Assembly (NCBI RefSeq): GCF_001423585.1
Contig: NZ_LMOP01000002.1
Location: forward strand, 20,371 to 84,370
Direction: 5' to 3'
Origin: Xanthomonas sp. Leaf148
GTDB taxonomy: Bacteria > Pseudomonadota > Gammaproteobacteria > Xanthomonadales > Xanthomonadaceae
DNA length: 64,000 nucleotides
A model generated the notes under the pieces. That model made no database searches. It saw only the letters and a list, made by a program, of their open reading frames with translations, and had not been told where the DNA came from. The translations under genes were made by a program, and so were the position numbers. The stretch's first letter is position 1. Each line of letters begins with the position of its first letter. Below are positions 28,268 to 40,466 of the stretch, in pieces.

Positions 28268-28768
28268 ATGCGTTTGCTGGTGTTGTTGGCGGTTTTGGCC
28301 GCGGTTGCGGGGTTGTACAACTATGGCGGCAACGCGCTCGACGAGACGCAGGTGCGCGATTTCTACGCGGCGCACGACAAGGCGATGGTGAGTCAGGATG
28401 GTGAGGCGCTCTGCGCCATGACCGCGCCGGAATTCGAAATGGTGGTGCTGTACCGCATGGACTCCCATCAGAAACGCGAGACCGTCAATCGCGCCAAGTA
28501 CTGCAAGTCCAACGGCGAGTGGGCACAGGTGCTGCAGCAGATGCGCTCTGTGGCGGAGCCGGAAGAACTGATGGACTACAAGCATTCGATTACCAAGATC
28601 GAGATCGCGCCCGATGAGCAATCGGCGATGGTCGAAACACGCGCAACGCTCGGCCTGCCGGGTCTGCGCATGACTTTCCGTTCGCGCGACAAGGTGGTGC
28701 GCAAGCGCTGGAAGACCTTGATCACGCGTAGCGAAGGCACCGCCTGGGTTGGTCCGGCGTATCGGTAG
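28268..28768 (+). CDS. Hypothetical exported or membrane-anchored protein
   Basis: A 166-residue protein with an N-terminal hydrophobic segment (MRLLVLLAVLAAVAGLY). The rest looks like a small alpha+beta domain with DFYAAHDKAMVSQDGEALCA at the start, reminiscent of NTF2-like or DUF-type folds, but no family is recognised. The ATG at 28268 begins the hydrophobic segment. It lies 60 bases after the Feo cluster on the same strand, with no visible terminator between them. Confidence 0.7.
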   Translation: MRLLVLLAVLAAVAGLYNYGGNALDETQVRDFYAAHDKAMVSQDGEALCAMTAPEFEMVVLYRMDSHQKRETVNRAKYCKSNGEWAQVLQQMRSVAEPEELMDYKHSITKIEIAPDEQSAMVETRATLGLPGLRMTFRSRDKVVRKRWKTLITRSEGTAWVGPAYR

Positions 28769-28800
28769 CCGGTAACCACGGTGCCTTCTACTGCCGCCAA

Positions 28801-28942
28801 GACCGTCTAACGACGCGACTGCGCGCACCGCCAGTTGGGCGCGGCCGATGCTCGGTGCGGCAGTGTCCACTCGTCCGCTCCGGTTCTAGGCGCGGCCGTC
28901 CACACCCACCTGACGACGGCTCGCCACGTTCTGTCAGCGCTC
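28801..28942. repeat. Diverged copy of a 144-bp inverted-repeat element
   Basis: The order of blocks matches the element at 30928-31071: GTCTAAC at the left end, GGGCGCGGCCGATGCTCGG, CCACACCCACCTG, GCTCGCCACGTTCTGTCAGC and GCTC at the right. The terminal inverted repeats are degenerate here. It contains no gene and fills the gap before the aminotransferase gene. Confidence 0.6.
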
Positions 28943-29007
28943 TACATCGCAGCACGCACGCTGCAGTGCACAGCGCCTGCATTACGGGCGTTGGGTATGC
29001 TTGCGGT

Positions 29008-30210
29008 ATGACGACCTCCTTCCAGATCTCCCGACGTGCGCAGGCGCTGACCAGTTCGGCGATTCGCGAAATCCTCAAGGTGACCGAGCGGCCGGAGGTG
29101 ACGTCCTTCGCCGGCGGTCTGCCATCGCCGGCGACCTTTCCGGTCGAGCGCATGCGCGCGGCCAGCGATCAGGTGTTGCGCGATGCGCCGCAGGCAGCGT
29201 TGCAATACGGCCCCACCGAAGGCTATGCGCCATTGCGCGAATGGGTGGCCGCGCGCTTGAGTCGCGATGGCGCCACGATCCGGCCCAGCCAGGTGCTGAT
29301 CACCACCGGCTCGCAGCAAGGCCTGGATCTGCTCGGCAAGGTGTTCATCGACGAAGGCAGCAAGGTGCTGGTGGAGACGCCGAGCTATCTGGGCGCATTG
29401 CAGGCGTTTTCGCTGTTCCAACCAGCGTTTGTCGGCATGCCATCGGACGACGATGGCGTGGTGGTGGATGCGCTGGATCCGGCGCTGCTGGCCGATGCGC
29501 GCTTTCTGTATTGCCTGCCCAATTTTCAGAATCCCACTGGTCGTCGCCTGCCATTGGCGCGACGTCAGGCGCTGGTCGCGCGTGCGGCCGAGGCCGGTGT
29601 GCCGATCGTCGAAGACGACCCGTACGGCGAGCTGTACTACAGCGGCGAACCCCTGCCGAGCCTGCTGTCGATGAACCCGGAAGGCGTCATCTACATGGGC
29701 TCGTTCTCCAAGGTGTTGGCGCCCGGGTTGCGGTTGGGGTATGTCGTCGCGCCGGAGGCGGTGCTGGGCAAGCTAATCCAGGCCAAGCAGGCGGCCGATC
29801 TGCATACGCCTTCGTTCACCCAGCGCATGGTGTATCAGACGCTGCAGGACGACTTTCTCGACACGCATATCCCGCAGATCCGCGCGCTGTACGCGCGGCA
29901 GTGCAGTCTCATGCTGGACGCGTTGGACCGCCACTTCCCGGCGCAGGTGCAGTGGAACCGCCCCGAAGGCGGCATGTTCCTCTGGGTGACGCTGCCGCCG
30001 GGTCTGGATGGCACCGTGCTGCTGGCGCGTGCGATCGCACGCAATGTCGCCTTCGTGCCGGGTGCGCCGTTCTTTGCGACCTTGCCGCAAGTCAACACGC
30101 TGCGGCTGTCGTTCGTCACCGTGCCGGGCGAGAAGATCGATGCCGGCATCCAGGTGCTGGGTGAGGTGCTACGCGAGGCGCTGGCCGAACTGCCAGGGCA
30201 GGGCGCATGA
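29008..30210 (+). CDS. PLP-dependent aminotransferase (2-aminoadipate transaminase-like)
   Basis: A 400-residue fold-type I aminotransferase without a DNA-binding domain. GSQQGLDLLGKVF, NFQNPTGRRL, EDDPYGELYY and GSFSKVLAPGLRLGY (Schiff-base Lys) are typical of the MocR-type/LysN subgroup of class I/II aminotransferases. These act on 2-aminoadipate, aromatic or branched-chain amino acids; the substrate here is unknown. The ATG at 29008 is chosen over the frame from 28855 because the conserved part starts there. It overlaps the MOSC gene by 4 bases. Confidence 0.88.
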   Translation: MTTSFQISRRAQALTSSAIREILKVTERPEVTSFAGGLPSPATFPVERMRAASDQVLRDAPQAALQYGPTEGYAPLREWVAARLSRDGATIRPSQVLITTGSQQGLDLLGKVFIDEGSKVLVETPSYLGALQAFSLFQPAFVGMPSDDDGVVVDALDPALLADARFLYCLPNFQNPTGRRLPLARRQALVARAAEAGVPIVEDDPYGELYYSGEPLPSLLSMNPEGVIYMGSFSKVLAPGLRLGYVVAPEAVLGKLIQAKQAADLHTPSFTQRMVYQTLQDDFLDTHIPQIRALYARQCSLMLDALDRHFPAQVQWNRPEGGMFLWVTLPPGLDGTVLLARAIARNVAFVPGAPFFATLPQVNTLRLSFVTVPGEKIDAGIQVLGEVLREALAELPGQGA

Positions 30211-30926
30211 CATCGCCTGCGTTGGTGTCGCAAGCGCCGGTTGCCACGCACATCGATAGCGTCGCAATTGGTGTTGCGCGCGACTTCACCCGCCCCGGTA
30301 GCCGCAGCGCGATCGACAAGCGCGTCGTGCACGGGTCGCTGCAAGTCGGTGTCGAAGGCTTGCAAGGCGACGAGCAGGGCGACCGGCGCGTGCATGGCGG
30401 GCCGGACAAGGCGATTCATCATTATCCGCGCGACCACTACGCTGCCTGGCGCAACGAGATTGGCGCGCATGCACTGCTGGAAGCGGCCGGCGCGTTCGGC
30501 GAGAACCTGAGCAGCACCGGCCTGACCGAGGCCACGGTCTGCCTTGGCGATCGCTTTAGGTTGGGCACGGCCGTGGTGGAGGTCTCGCAGCTGCGTCAAC
30601 CGTGCTGGAAGCTGTCGGACCGCTTCGGTGTGCGCGACATGGCGCGCCGGGTGCAGGAAACCGGCCGCACCGGCTGGTATTACCGCGTACTGCAGCCCGG
30701 TGCCGTGGCCTCCGGCGACACGCTGACACTGCAGGAGCGGCCGCATCCGAAGTGGAGCCTGTCGCGGGTACAGCAGGTGCTGTATGCACGCGAAGTCGAT
30801 GTCGCGGCCATCACCGAGCTGCTACGTCTTCCGTTGGTGCCGTCGTGGCAGGCCTTGTTCGAGCGCCGCCTGCAGCGCAGCGAAGTGGAGAGCTGGAGCA
30901 GGCGCCTGACCGGCGTCGACGAATAA
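30207..30926 (+). CDS. MOSC domain protein (YiiM-like)
   Basis: A 239-residue protein. The MOSC domain (about 30-170) has GDEQGDRRVHGGPDKAIHHY, GAFGENL, and the conserved Cys in LRQPCWKLSDRF that is thought to bind molybdenum cofactor or sulfur. The C-terminal 60 residues match the small helical domain that follows MOSC in YiiM-type proteins, which reduce N-hydroxylated compounds. It overlaps the aminotransferase stop (ATGA), so both are in one operon. Confidence 0.88.
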   Translation: MTSPALVSQAPVATHIDSVAIGVARDFTRPGSRSAIDKRVVHGSLQVGVEGLQGDEQGDRRVHGGPDKAIHHYPRDHYAAWRNEIGAHALLEAAGAFGENLSSTGLTEATVCLGDRFRLGTAVVEVSQLRQPCWKLSDRFGVRDMARRVQETGRTGWYYRVLQPGAVASGDTLTLQERPHPKWSLSRVQQVLYAREVDVAAITELLRLPLVPSWQALFERRLQRSEVESWSRRLTGVDE

Positions 30927-30927
30927 A

Positions 30928-31071
30928 GAGCAGCTAACAAAAAACCACCGTGCTCACCTCCAGGCGGGCGCGGCCGGTGCTCGGAATTCTCTTGTACGAC
31001 TCGCACGCGTCGGTTGCTGCGCGCCGTGCACACCCAGCTGTGCACTGCTCGCTACGTTTTGTTAGCCGCTC
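30928..31071. mobile_element. 144-bp MITE-like element with terminal inverted repeats
   Basis: The ends GAGCAGCTAACAAAA (30928-30942) and TTTTGTTAGCCGCTC (31057-31071) are inverse complements except for one base. The interior has GGGCGCGGCCGGTGCTCGG and GTGCACACCCAGCTGTGCAC, and encodes nothing. It starts one base after the MOSC stop codon. Size, ends and a second diverged copy at 28801-28942 fit a non-autonomous miniature element, or a structured repeat that spread between genes. No target-site duplication is evident. Confidence 0.65.
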
Positions 31072-31392
31072 CGGGCAGTCGTCGCGCTCTGCGGTCAGTG
31101 ATTGGCCGCTAGCCAACCGCGCAAAAATCAGCGCAAAGCTAACGTCACGCGCTGCGGCGGCGCTGAAGGCCCAAGCGCATCGCCGAGCACGCGCAGTCTC
31201 CACAGATGCGCGCAGCCAGCCGCGGCGCCACTGCAAACGTCAACACGACAAGCCACAAGCGGCTCCACATCCACCAAACCACGACATCCCCAACAATCGC
31301 TCAGACCGCACACACCGCTCTGACGATTCCCCAATCCCGATTCCCGATTCCCGCACCTTGTGCAACCTCCACCGCCTCGCTAGCCTGCGGGC
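31072..31392. other. Intergenic stretch before dapB
   Basis: About 320 bases without a credible gene. It holds the repeat GATTCCCCAATCCCGATTCC CGATTCCC at about 31326-31353, related to that at 22545-22631. The promoter of the dapB-carAB transcription unit may lie here, but no convincing -35/-10 pair was found. Confidence 0.5.
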
Positions 31393-32109
31393 ATGACAAC
31401 GTCCCCTGTAAAAGTGTTGATCCACGGCGCCTCCGGGCGGATGGGCAAGGCATTGCTGCGCCTGGCGGCTGAAGACGACGCGTTGCATGTCGTCGGCGCG
31501 GTGGTAGGGCGCTCGCCATCGCAGCGCGTGGTGGACGGCGTGCCGTTCTTTGCCGCCAGCGAACTGGGCGGTGCACCAGCCTTCGATGTGGCCATCGACT
31601 TCAGCCTGCCGCAAGGCTTTGCGCCGATCCTGGCGCTGTGCGCGCAACGCGGTAAGCCGCTGGTGTCCGGCACCACCGGGTTGGACGAGGCGCAACGCGC
31701 CGCGCTGCGCGATGCTGCGCAACAGATTCCGTTGGTGTGGGCCTCCAACTTCAGCCTGGGTGTCGCGGTGCTCACCGAATTGGTCGAGCGTGCCGCCGGC
31801 ACCTTGCCAGGGTGGGATTGCGACATCATCGAAGCGCATCACGTCCACAAACAGGACGCGCCATCCGGTACCGCATTGACGCTGGGCGAAGCTGCCACCG
31901 GCAGCGGGGCGCAGCCGCGGTTTGCCAGCCTACGGGCCGGCGATATCGTCGGCGAGCACACGGTGCAGTTCACCGGGCTGGGCGAGCGCGTCGAGCTGGT
32001 GCACCGCGCCACCAATCGCGACATCTTCGCGCGCGGCGCCCTGCACGCGGCCAAACGCCTGATTGGCCGGCCGGCCGGCAGCTACCGGGTACGCGACCTG
32101 GTGCTGTAA
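31393..32109 (+). CDS. dapB: 4-hydroxy-tetrahydrodipicolinate reductase
   Basis: A 238-residue NAD(P)H-dependent enzyme of the lysine and diaminopimelate pathway. The Rossmann loop is HGASGRMGKALL. The active site shows SGTTG, ASNFSLGV, and EAHHVHKQDAPSGTAL with catalytic His and Lys. It is slightly shorter than E. coli DapB (273). It is the first gene of the block leading to carAB, greA, rpfE and recJ, the usual order at this Xanthomonas locus. Confidence 0.95.
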   Translation: MTTSPVKVLIHGASGRMGKALLRLAAEDDALHVVGAVVGRSPSQRVVDGVPFFAASELGGAPAFDVAIDFSLPQGFAPILALCAQRGKPLVSGTTGLDEAQRAALRDAAQQIPLVWASNFSLGVAVLTELVERAAGTLPGWDCDIIEAHHVHKQDAPSGTALTLGEAATGSGAQPRFASLRAGDIVGEHTVQFTGLGERVELVHRATNRDIFARGALHAAKRLIGRPAGSYRVRDLVL

Positions 32110-32114
32110 GACAT

Positions 32115-32150
32115 CGCGCAACCGCGTATGAACAATTGCACGGTTGCGCG
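32115..32150. terminator. Hairpin after dapB
   Basis: CGCGCAACCG at 32115-32124 pairs perfectly with CGGTTGCGCG at 32141-32150, with a 16-base loop. It lies 6 bases after the dapB stop, without a U-tract. It may mark the end of dapB transcription or an attenuator ahead of carA. Confidence 0.45.
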
Positions 32151-32203
32151 GCGTATTCATGCCGCCGTTGCGATGCGCCCGGCGCATTGACTGCGCTGCA
32201 GGC

Positions 32204-32232
32204 TGGCAAGCCGGGGCACTTGCCTTTACAAT
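32204..32232 (+). promoter_or_regulatory. Candidate promoter of carA
   Basis: TACAAT at 32227-32232 is a good -10 box. TGGCAA sits 17 bases upstream as a weak -35. It lies about 118 bases before the carA GTG, leaving a leader long enough for control by pyrimidines or arginine; no specific operator was recognised. Confidence 0.35.
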
Positions 32233-32349
32233 TCTCGCTTGCCCGAACCAGCGTCGGACCGGTCCCCAGCACCGCGTCCGCGCTTTGCTGCAACCGGAAT
32301 TTGGCCGGAAGCGCATCGGAGTCCCAGGCAGCCAGAGCGAGACCCCCAC

Positions 32350-33525
32350 GTGACCCAACCCGCAATCCTTGTCCTCGAAGACGGCACCGTGTTCGAGGGC
32401 GAATCCGTAGGCGCCACCGGGCTTTCTGTCGGTGAAGTGGTGTTCAACACCGCCATGACCGGCTATCAGGAAGTCCTGACCGATCCCTCCTACGCCCGCC
32501 AGATGATCACGCTGACCTATCCGCACATCGGCAATACCGGCTTTACCGACCAGGATGACGAAGCCCGCAAGATCTGGGCCGCCGGCCTGATCGTGCGCGA
32601 TGTGCCGCGCCGCCCCAGCAACTGGCGCAGCCAGGTGGCCTTGCCGGAGTGGCTACAGGCCCGCGGCGTAGTCGCCATCTCCGGCATCGACACCCGCAAG
32701 CTGACCCGCCTGTTGCGCGAGAAGGGCGCCCAGAACGGCGCGCTGATGGCCGGCGAGATCGACGTCGAAAAGGCGCTGGAAGCCGCGCGCAAGTTCCCCG
32801 GCCTGAAGGGCATGGATCTGGCCAAGGTGGTCTCCACCGAGACGCGTTACACCTGGCAGGAAGGCTCGCTCGATCTGAACTCCGACGCCTTTCTCGGCCT
32901 CGGTGCGTTGAATAGTGGCAAGTCCGCAGATGCAGGTGCGAACTCTGTCGAAGGACGCACGTTCAAGGTCGTGGCCTACGACTACGGCGTGAAGCTCAAC
33001 ATCCTGCGCATGCTGGCCGAGCGCGGGTGCGACGTCACCGTAGTGCCGGCGCAGACCCCGGTGGCCGAGGTGCTGGCGATGCAGCCCGATGGCGTGTTCC
33101 TGTCCAACGGCCCGGGCGACCCGGAACCCTGCGATTACGCGATTGCCGCGATCAAGGAACTGATCGCGCAGAAGATGCCCACCTTCGGCATCTGCCTGGG
33201 CCATCAGCTGCTGGCGTTGGCCGCCGGCGCGAAGACGGTGAAGATGACCACCGGCCACCACGGCGCCAATCACCCGGTGCAGGATCTGGATGGCGGGCGG
33301 GTGATGATCACTTCGCAGAATCATGGCTTTGCGGTGGACGAAACCACACTGCCGGCCAATGTGCGGGTCACCCATCGCTCGCTGTTCGATGGCACCAACC
33401 AGGGCATCGCCCTGACCGACGCACCGGCGTTCTCGTTCCAGGGCCACCCGGAAGCTTCGCCGGGCCCGCGCGATGTGGGGCCGTTGTTCGACCGGTTTAC
33501 CGCGTTGATGGCGGCCAGGGCCTGA
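32350..33525 (+). CDS. carA: Carbamoyl-phosphate synthase, small (glutaminase) subunit
   Basis: A 391-residue protein that hydrolyses glutamine and channels ammonia to CarB for arginine and pyrimidine synthesis. The N-terminal domain (1-150) begins [17 protein letters not shown]. The C-terminal amidotransferase has [10 protein letters not shown] with the catalytic Cys, and [10 protein letters not shown] with His and Glu. The frame is open to 32239, but the GTG at 32350 gives the family N-terminus and has GAGCGAGA upstream. A stretch [20 protein letters not shown] (about 197-216) lies between the two domains. The stop overlaps the next small gene (TGATG). Confidence 0.93.
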   Translation: MTQPAILVLEDGTVFEGESVGATGLSVGEVVFNTAMTGYQEVLTDPSYARQMITLTYPHIGNTGFTDQDDEARKIWAAGLIVRDVPRRPSNWRSQVALPEWLQARGVVAISGIDTRKLTRLLREKGAQNGALMAGEIDVEKALEAARKFPGLKGMDLAKVVSTETRYTWQEGSLDLNSDAFLGLGALNSGKSADAGANSVEGRTFKVVAYDYGVKLNILRMLAERGCDVTVVPAQTPVAEVLAMQPDGVFLSNGPGDPEPCDYAIAAIKELIAQKMPTFGICLGHQLLALAAGAKTVKMTTGHHGANHPVQDLDGGRVMITSQNHGFAVDETTLPANVRVTHRSLFDGTNQGIALTDAPAFSFQGHPEASPGPRDVGPLFDRFTALMAARA

Positions 33526-33968
33526 TGATGGCGTCGCTGGCTCTGCCGTCGCGACCGTGCCGTTGGCGTGTGTACGTGTTGGCGGCGCTGGCGCTGGCGG
33601 CCTATCCGGCGTTCGTGCTGGTTGCGGTGTATTCGCAGTGGCTCGGCGCTGGGCTGGCAGGTGGACGCAACGGCCCGGCCGATGCGTATCGGCACAGCCT
33701 TGCAAGCGCCATCGTCGCCTACACCTTGTCCCCGCGTTGCGTGGATTTGGTGACGGCGGTGATGGAGCGCGGCGGGCAGGGCAACGCCAGTCGGGCGATG
33801 GATGCCCACAACAACACGATCGGCGCGCGCATTGGCGCGGCCGCTCCGAGCTGGGCCGCGATGCAGCGAGAGGTTCGCGCCGCGGTCGACCATGGTGCGA
33901 TCGATGCCCGATCGCCCAACCAGATTACCTGGCGCGCCCCTGCGGCGTGGCAGGACCGACTTTACTGA
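33525..33968 (+). CDS. Small membrane-anchored protein between carA and carB
   Basis: A 147-residue protein with one N-terminal membrane helix ([21 protein letters not shown]). A soluble domain follows with the pattern [30 protein letters not shown] and PNQITW. The D-x2-RH ... D-x2-NN-x2-G arrangement recalls a DUF6973-type helical domain, but this is a weak recollection. It starts by a TGATG overlap with carA and ends 8 bases before carB, so it is an obligate member of the carAB operon. Function unknown. Confidence 0.75.
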   Translation: MMASLALPSRPCRWRVYVLAALALAAYPAFVLVAVYSQWLGAGLAGGRNGPADAYRHSLASAIVAYTLSPRCVDLVTAVMERGGQGNASRAMDAHNNTIGARIGAAAPSWAAMQREVRAAVDHGAIDARSPNQITWRAPAAWQDRLY

Positions 33969-33976
33969 GGACCCCC

Positions 33977-37215
<3,239 letters not shown>

Positions 37216-37219
<4 letters not shown>

Positions 37220-37692
37220 GAGCACCCATGACCGCGAAGGGCGCGCTGCGCCTGCGCGAAGAACTCGATCAGTTGAAGTCGGTCAAGCGTCCGGCGGTGA
37301 TCAGTGCGATCGCCGAAGCGCGCGCGCACGGCGACCTGAAGGAAAATGCCGAATACCATGCCGCGCGTGAGCAGCAGAGCTTCATCGAAGGCCGCATCAA
37401 GCAGCTGGAAGGCGAGCTCTCGCATGCCGAGATCATCGACATCACCAAGTTGTCGGCCGGCAGCAAGATCGTGTTCGGCGCCACCGTGACCCTGGCCGAT
37501 ACCGAGACCGACGAAGAGAAGCGCTACCAGATCGTTGGCGATCTGGAGGCGGACATCAAGATGGGCATGATCGCGATTTCTTCGCCGTTGGCGCGCGCCC
37601 TGATCGGCAAGCTGGAAGGCGATTCGGTCACCATCGACGCGCCGGCCGGCCAACGCGAGTACGAAGTGGTCACCGTCGCGTATCTGGATTGA
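37216..37692 (+). CDS. greA: Transcription elongation factor GreA
   Basis: A 158-residue RNA-polymerase cleavage factor that rescues backtracked complexes. The N-terminal coiled coil has the acidic tip [20 protein letters not shown] with the essential Asp-Glu pair. The C-terminal FKBP-like domain ends [21 protein letters not shown]. Two starts are possible, 37216 (ATGA overlap with carB) and 37228 ([11 protein letters not shown]); the second matches the E. coli N-terminus better. Confidence 0.95.
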
Positions 37693-37710
37693 CGCACTGA
37701 CGCCTGAGCG

Positions 37711-38631
37711 ATGACGACCGCAACGCTGCTGCTGCCCGAAAAACGCCGTCTGCCCGGAACGCTGGACAACGCGGTGGTGGCCAGTGCCCTGGCGCGCGCC
37801 GATCTGCACACCGCCGATGCCGGCGAAGTGGCGCAGTTGCAGCGGCATTTCACGTTGACGCCAGCGCAGTGGCCGGTGGCGGCATTGACCCGGCAACTGG
37901 ATGCCGGCGATGCCGCAGGCGCCACCTGGGTGCGTGCCGACCCGGCCTATGTGGTGCCGGACATGCAGGGCGCACGCCTGATGGGCTACGGCGAGGCGCT
38001 TGGCGCCACCGCTGAGGACCTGGCGGTGCTGCTGCCGATCCTCAAGCCGATGTTCGGCGATGCCGGATTTGTGCTCGATGCGCCGACCCCATCGCGCTGG
38101 TATCTGCGTCTGTCGCCGGATGCCAAGCTGCCGGACTTCGCGCCGCCGGATGTGGCGATCGGCGACGATCTGTTCGAGCATCTGCCGGCCGGCGATTCTG
38201 GCCGGCGCTGGCGTGCCTTGCTGACCGAAGCGCAGGTGTTGCTGCATCAGCATCCGTGGAACGAAGGCCGCGTGGCCAGCGGCAAGCCGGCGATCAATTC
38301 GCTGTGGTTCTGGGGCGGCGGCGCACTGCCGCATGCGGTGACATCGCCGCATCGGCAGGTGCGCAGCCGCGAGTCGTTGCTGCGCGCGCTGGCGCTGGCG
38401 GCCAGTGCCGATGCGCAGGGCGATCAACGCGTGGATGCGCTGGTGGACCTGCGCCATCTGCGCTCGCTGCAGCAGTTCGGCGACGACGCAGTGGCACCGC
38501 TGCTGGCGGCGATGGCACGTAGCGAACTGGATCGGCTGGTGCTGGATTTCCAGGACGGCGAAACGCTGACGTTGGCACGCACGCAACGCTGGCGGTTCTG
38601 GCGCACGCCGCGACAGCAACTGACGCAATGA
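37711..38631 (+). CDS. rpfE: RpfE protein
   Basis: A 306-residue soluble protein without a recognised catalytic motif. Its segments LLLPEKRRLPGTL and GKPAINSLWFWGGGALP, and its position between greA and recJ, match RpfE of the Xanthomonas rpf cluster. RpfE was named for an influence on exopolysaccharide and extracellular enzymes; its biochemical role is not established. The N-terminal PDMQGARLMGY region resembles parts of cofactor-independent phosphoglycerate mutase-like proteins only loosely. Its stop overlaps the recJ ATG. Confidence 0.8.
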   Translation: MTTATLLLPEKRRLPGTLDNAVVASALARADLHTADAGEVAQLQRHFTLTPAQWPVAALTRQLDAGDAAGATWVRADPAYVVPDMQGARLMGYGEALGATAEDLAVLLPILKPMFGDAGFVLDAPTPSRWYLRLSPDAKLPDFAPPDVAIGDDLFEHLPAGDSGRRWRALLTEAQVLLHQHPWNEGRVASGKPAINSLWFWGGGALPHAVTSPHRQVRSRESLLRALALAASADAQGDQRVDALVDLRHLRSLQQFGDDAVAPLLAAMARSELDRLVLDFQDGETLTLARTQRWRFWRTPRQQLTQ

Positions 38632-40367
38632 CCTCCACTCCCCGGATCGTCCGGCGCCCGCCAGGGCAGGCCGGAAGTTGGCCCGATGCCATGTTGCCGC
38701 TGCTGCGCCGCATCTACGCCGCGCGCGGTGTCCGCGATGCGCAGGGCGCGCAACCGCGGCTGGGCCAGTTGCTCTCGCCCGAGTTGCTGCACAACAGCGA
38801 CGTGGCCGCCAATCTGTTGGCCGATGCGATCGCCCAGCAACGGCGTATCCTGGTGGTGGGTGATTTCGACTGCGATGGCGCCACCGCCTGCGCGGTTGGC
38901 GTGCGCGGTTTGCGCATGCTCGGCGCGCTGGATGTGCACCACGCCGTGCCCAATCGCATGGTGCACGGCTATGGCCTGTCGCCTGCCTTGGTGGACGAGC
39001 TGGCTGCGCTGCAACCGGAGGTGTTGGTCACCGTCGATCACGGCATCGCCTGCCATGCCGGCGTGGCCGCCGCCAAGGCGCGCGGCTGGACGGTACTGGT
39101 CACCGACCACCATTTGCCGGGCGAGGTGCTGCCGCCGGCCGATGCGATCGTCGACCCGAACCTGGCGGTCGACAGCTTTCCCAGCAAATCGCTGGCCGGC
39201 GTCGGCGTGATTTTTTACGTGTTGCTGGCGCTGCGCAGTGCGCTGCGCGCGCGCGGCGCCTTTGCCGACCGTGCCGAGCCGGATCTGTCGGTGTTGCTGG
39301 ATCTGGTCGCCGTCGGCACGGTGGCCGATCTGGTGCCGCTGGACACCAATAACCGCGCGCTGGTGTCGGCCGGGTTGCGTCGACTGCGCGAGGGCAAGGG
39401 CTGCATCGGATTGCGCGCGCTGATCGATGCCAGCGGCCGCGATGTCGCGCGTCTGAGCGCCAGCGATATCGGCTTCGCGCTCGGGCCGCGCTTGAACGCG
39501 GCCGGCCGGCTGGAAGACATGTCATTGGGCATCGAGCTGTTGCTCAGCGAAGACTGGAACCGGGCGCGCGAGATCGCCGCCACGCTCGAAGAGATCAATG
39601 CCGAGCGCCGCGCGGTGCAGCAGTTGATGACCGACGATGCCGAGCAGGCGGTGACCAAGGTGGTGCTGGATGCCGATGGCGCCTTGCCGATCGCCGCCTG
39701 CCTGTTCGATGCGGAATGGCACCCCGGCGTGATCGGCTTGGTCGCCTCCAAATTGAAAGACCGGTTGCACCGTCCGGTGATCGCGCTGGCCCCGGCCGAG
39801 CCGGGCAGCAGCCAGTTGCGCGGTTCGGCGCGGTCCATTCCCGGCCTGCATATCCGCGACGTGCTGGCGGCGGTGGATGCGCGTCATCCAGGCTTACTGC
39901 AGAAGTTCGGCGGCCATGCGATGGCGGCGGGCTTGAGCATGGATCATGCCGCGCTGGCCACCTTCGAGCAGGCGTTTCAGGCGCAGGTACACGCGATGGT
40001 GGATGCGTCGCTGCTGCATGCCGAGTTGCACAGCGATGGCGAGCTGGCCGCGCACGAACTCGATCACGTGCATGCCGAGGCGCTGCGTGTGGCCGGACCG
40101 TGGGGGCAGGGCTTTCCGGAGCCGCTGTTCGACGGCGAGTTCGAGATATTGCAATGGCGTCTGCTCAAGGAACGCCATCTCAAGCTGACCTTGCGTTGCG
40201 CCGGTCGTGCCGAGCCGCTCAATGCCATCCATTTCAACGGATGGCGTGGCAGCGAACCGGCACGCAAGGTGCGGCTGGCGTATCGGTTGGTCAGCGACGA
40301 TTACCGCGGCGGCACTGCGGTGCAGTTGATCGTGGAGCATTGCGAGCCGGTCGTGGTCACCGCCTGA
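38628..40367 (+). CDS. recJ: Single-stranded-DNA-specific exonuclease RecJ
   Basis: A 579-residue 5'-3' exonuclease of DNA repair. DHH-family motifs are in order: VGDFDCDGATA (motif I), TVDHGIACH, VTDHHLPG (motif III), and VDPN. The C-terminal part has GLVASKLKDRLHRPVIAL, RGSARSIPG and KFGGHAMAAGLS, the DHHA1-type segment, followed by an OB-fold. Length matches the family (577 in E. coli). It is the last gene of the dapB-to-recJ block and is followed by a strong hairpin. Confidence 0.96.
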   Translation: MTSTPRIVRRPPGQAGSWPDAMLPLLRRIYAARGVRDAQGAQPRLGQLLSPELLHNSDVAANLLADAIAQQRRILVVGDFDCDGATACAVGVRGLRMLGALDVHHAVPNRMVHGYGLSPALVDELAALQPEVLVTVDHGIACHAGVAAAKARGWTVLVTDHHLPGEVLPPADAIVDPNLAVDSFPSKSLAGVGVIFYVLLALRSALRARGAFADRAEPDLSVLLDLVAVGTVADLVPLDTNNRALVSAGLRRLREGKGCIGLRALIDASGRDVARLSASDIGFALGPRLNAAGRLEDMSLGIELLLSEDWNRAREIAATLEEINAERRAVQQLMTDDAEQAVTKVVLDADGALPIAACLFDAEWHPGVIGLVASKLKDRLHRPVIALAPAEPGSSQLRGSARSIPGLHIRDVLAAVDARHPGLLQKFGGHAMAAGLSMDHAALATFEQAFQAQVHAMVDASLLHAELHSDGELAAHELDHVHAEALRVAGPWGQGFPEPLFDGEFEILQWRLLKERHLKLTLRCAGRAEPLNAIHFNGWRGSEPARKVRLAYRLVSDDYRGGTAVQLIVEHCEPVVVTA

Positions 40368-40421
40368 GCCGAACGCGTGGCGACTTGCCTGCCTGCGCTG
40401 TTTTGATATGAGTGCAAATAA

Positions 40422-40447
40422 CTGCGGGCGCCCAATGGCGCCCGCAG
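40422..40447. terminator. Bidirectional terminator hairpin between recJ and DUF1176 gene
   Basis: An 11-bp perfect GC-rich stem (CTGCGGGCGCC / GGCGCCCGCAG) with a CAAT loop lies between the convergent recJ (+) and DUF1176 (-) genes. On the minus strand it is followed by a T-rich stretch (TTATTTGC), making it a plausible terminator for the minus gene and probably for recJ. Confidence 0.7.
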
Positions 40448-40466
40448 CTGTCAGACAACAACGCTG

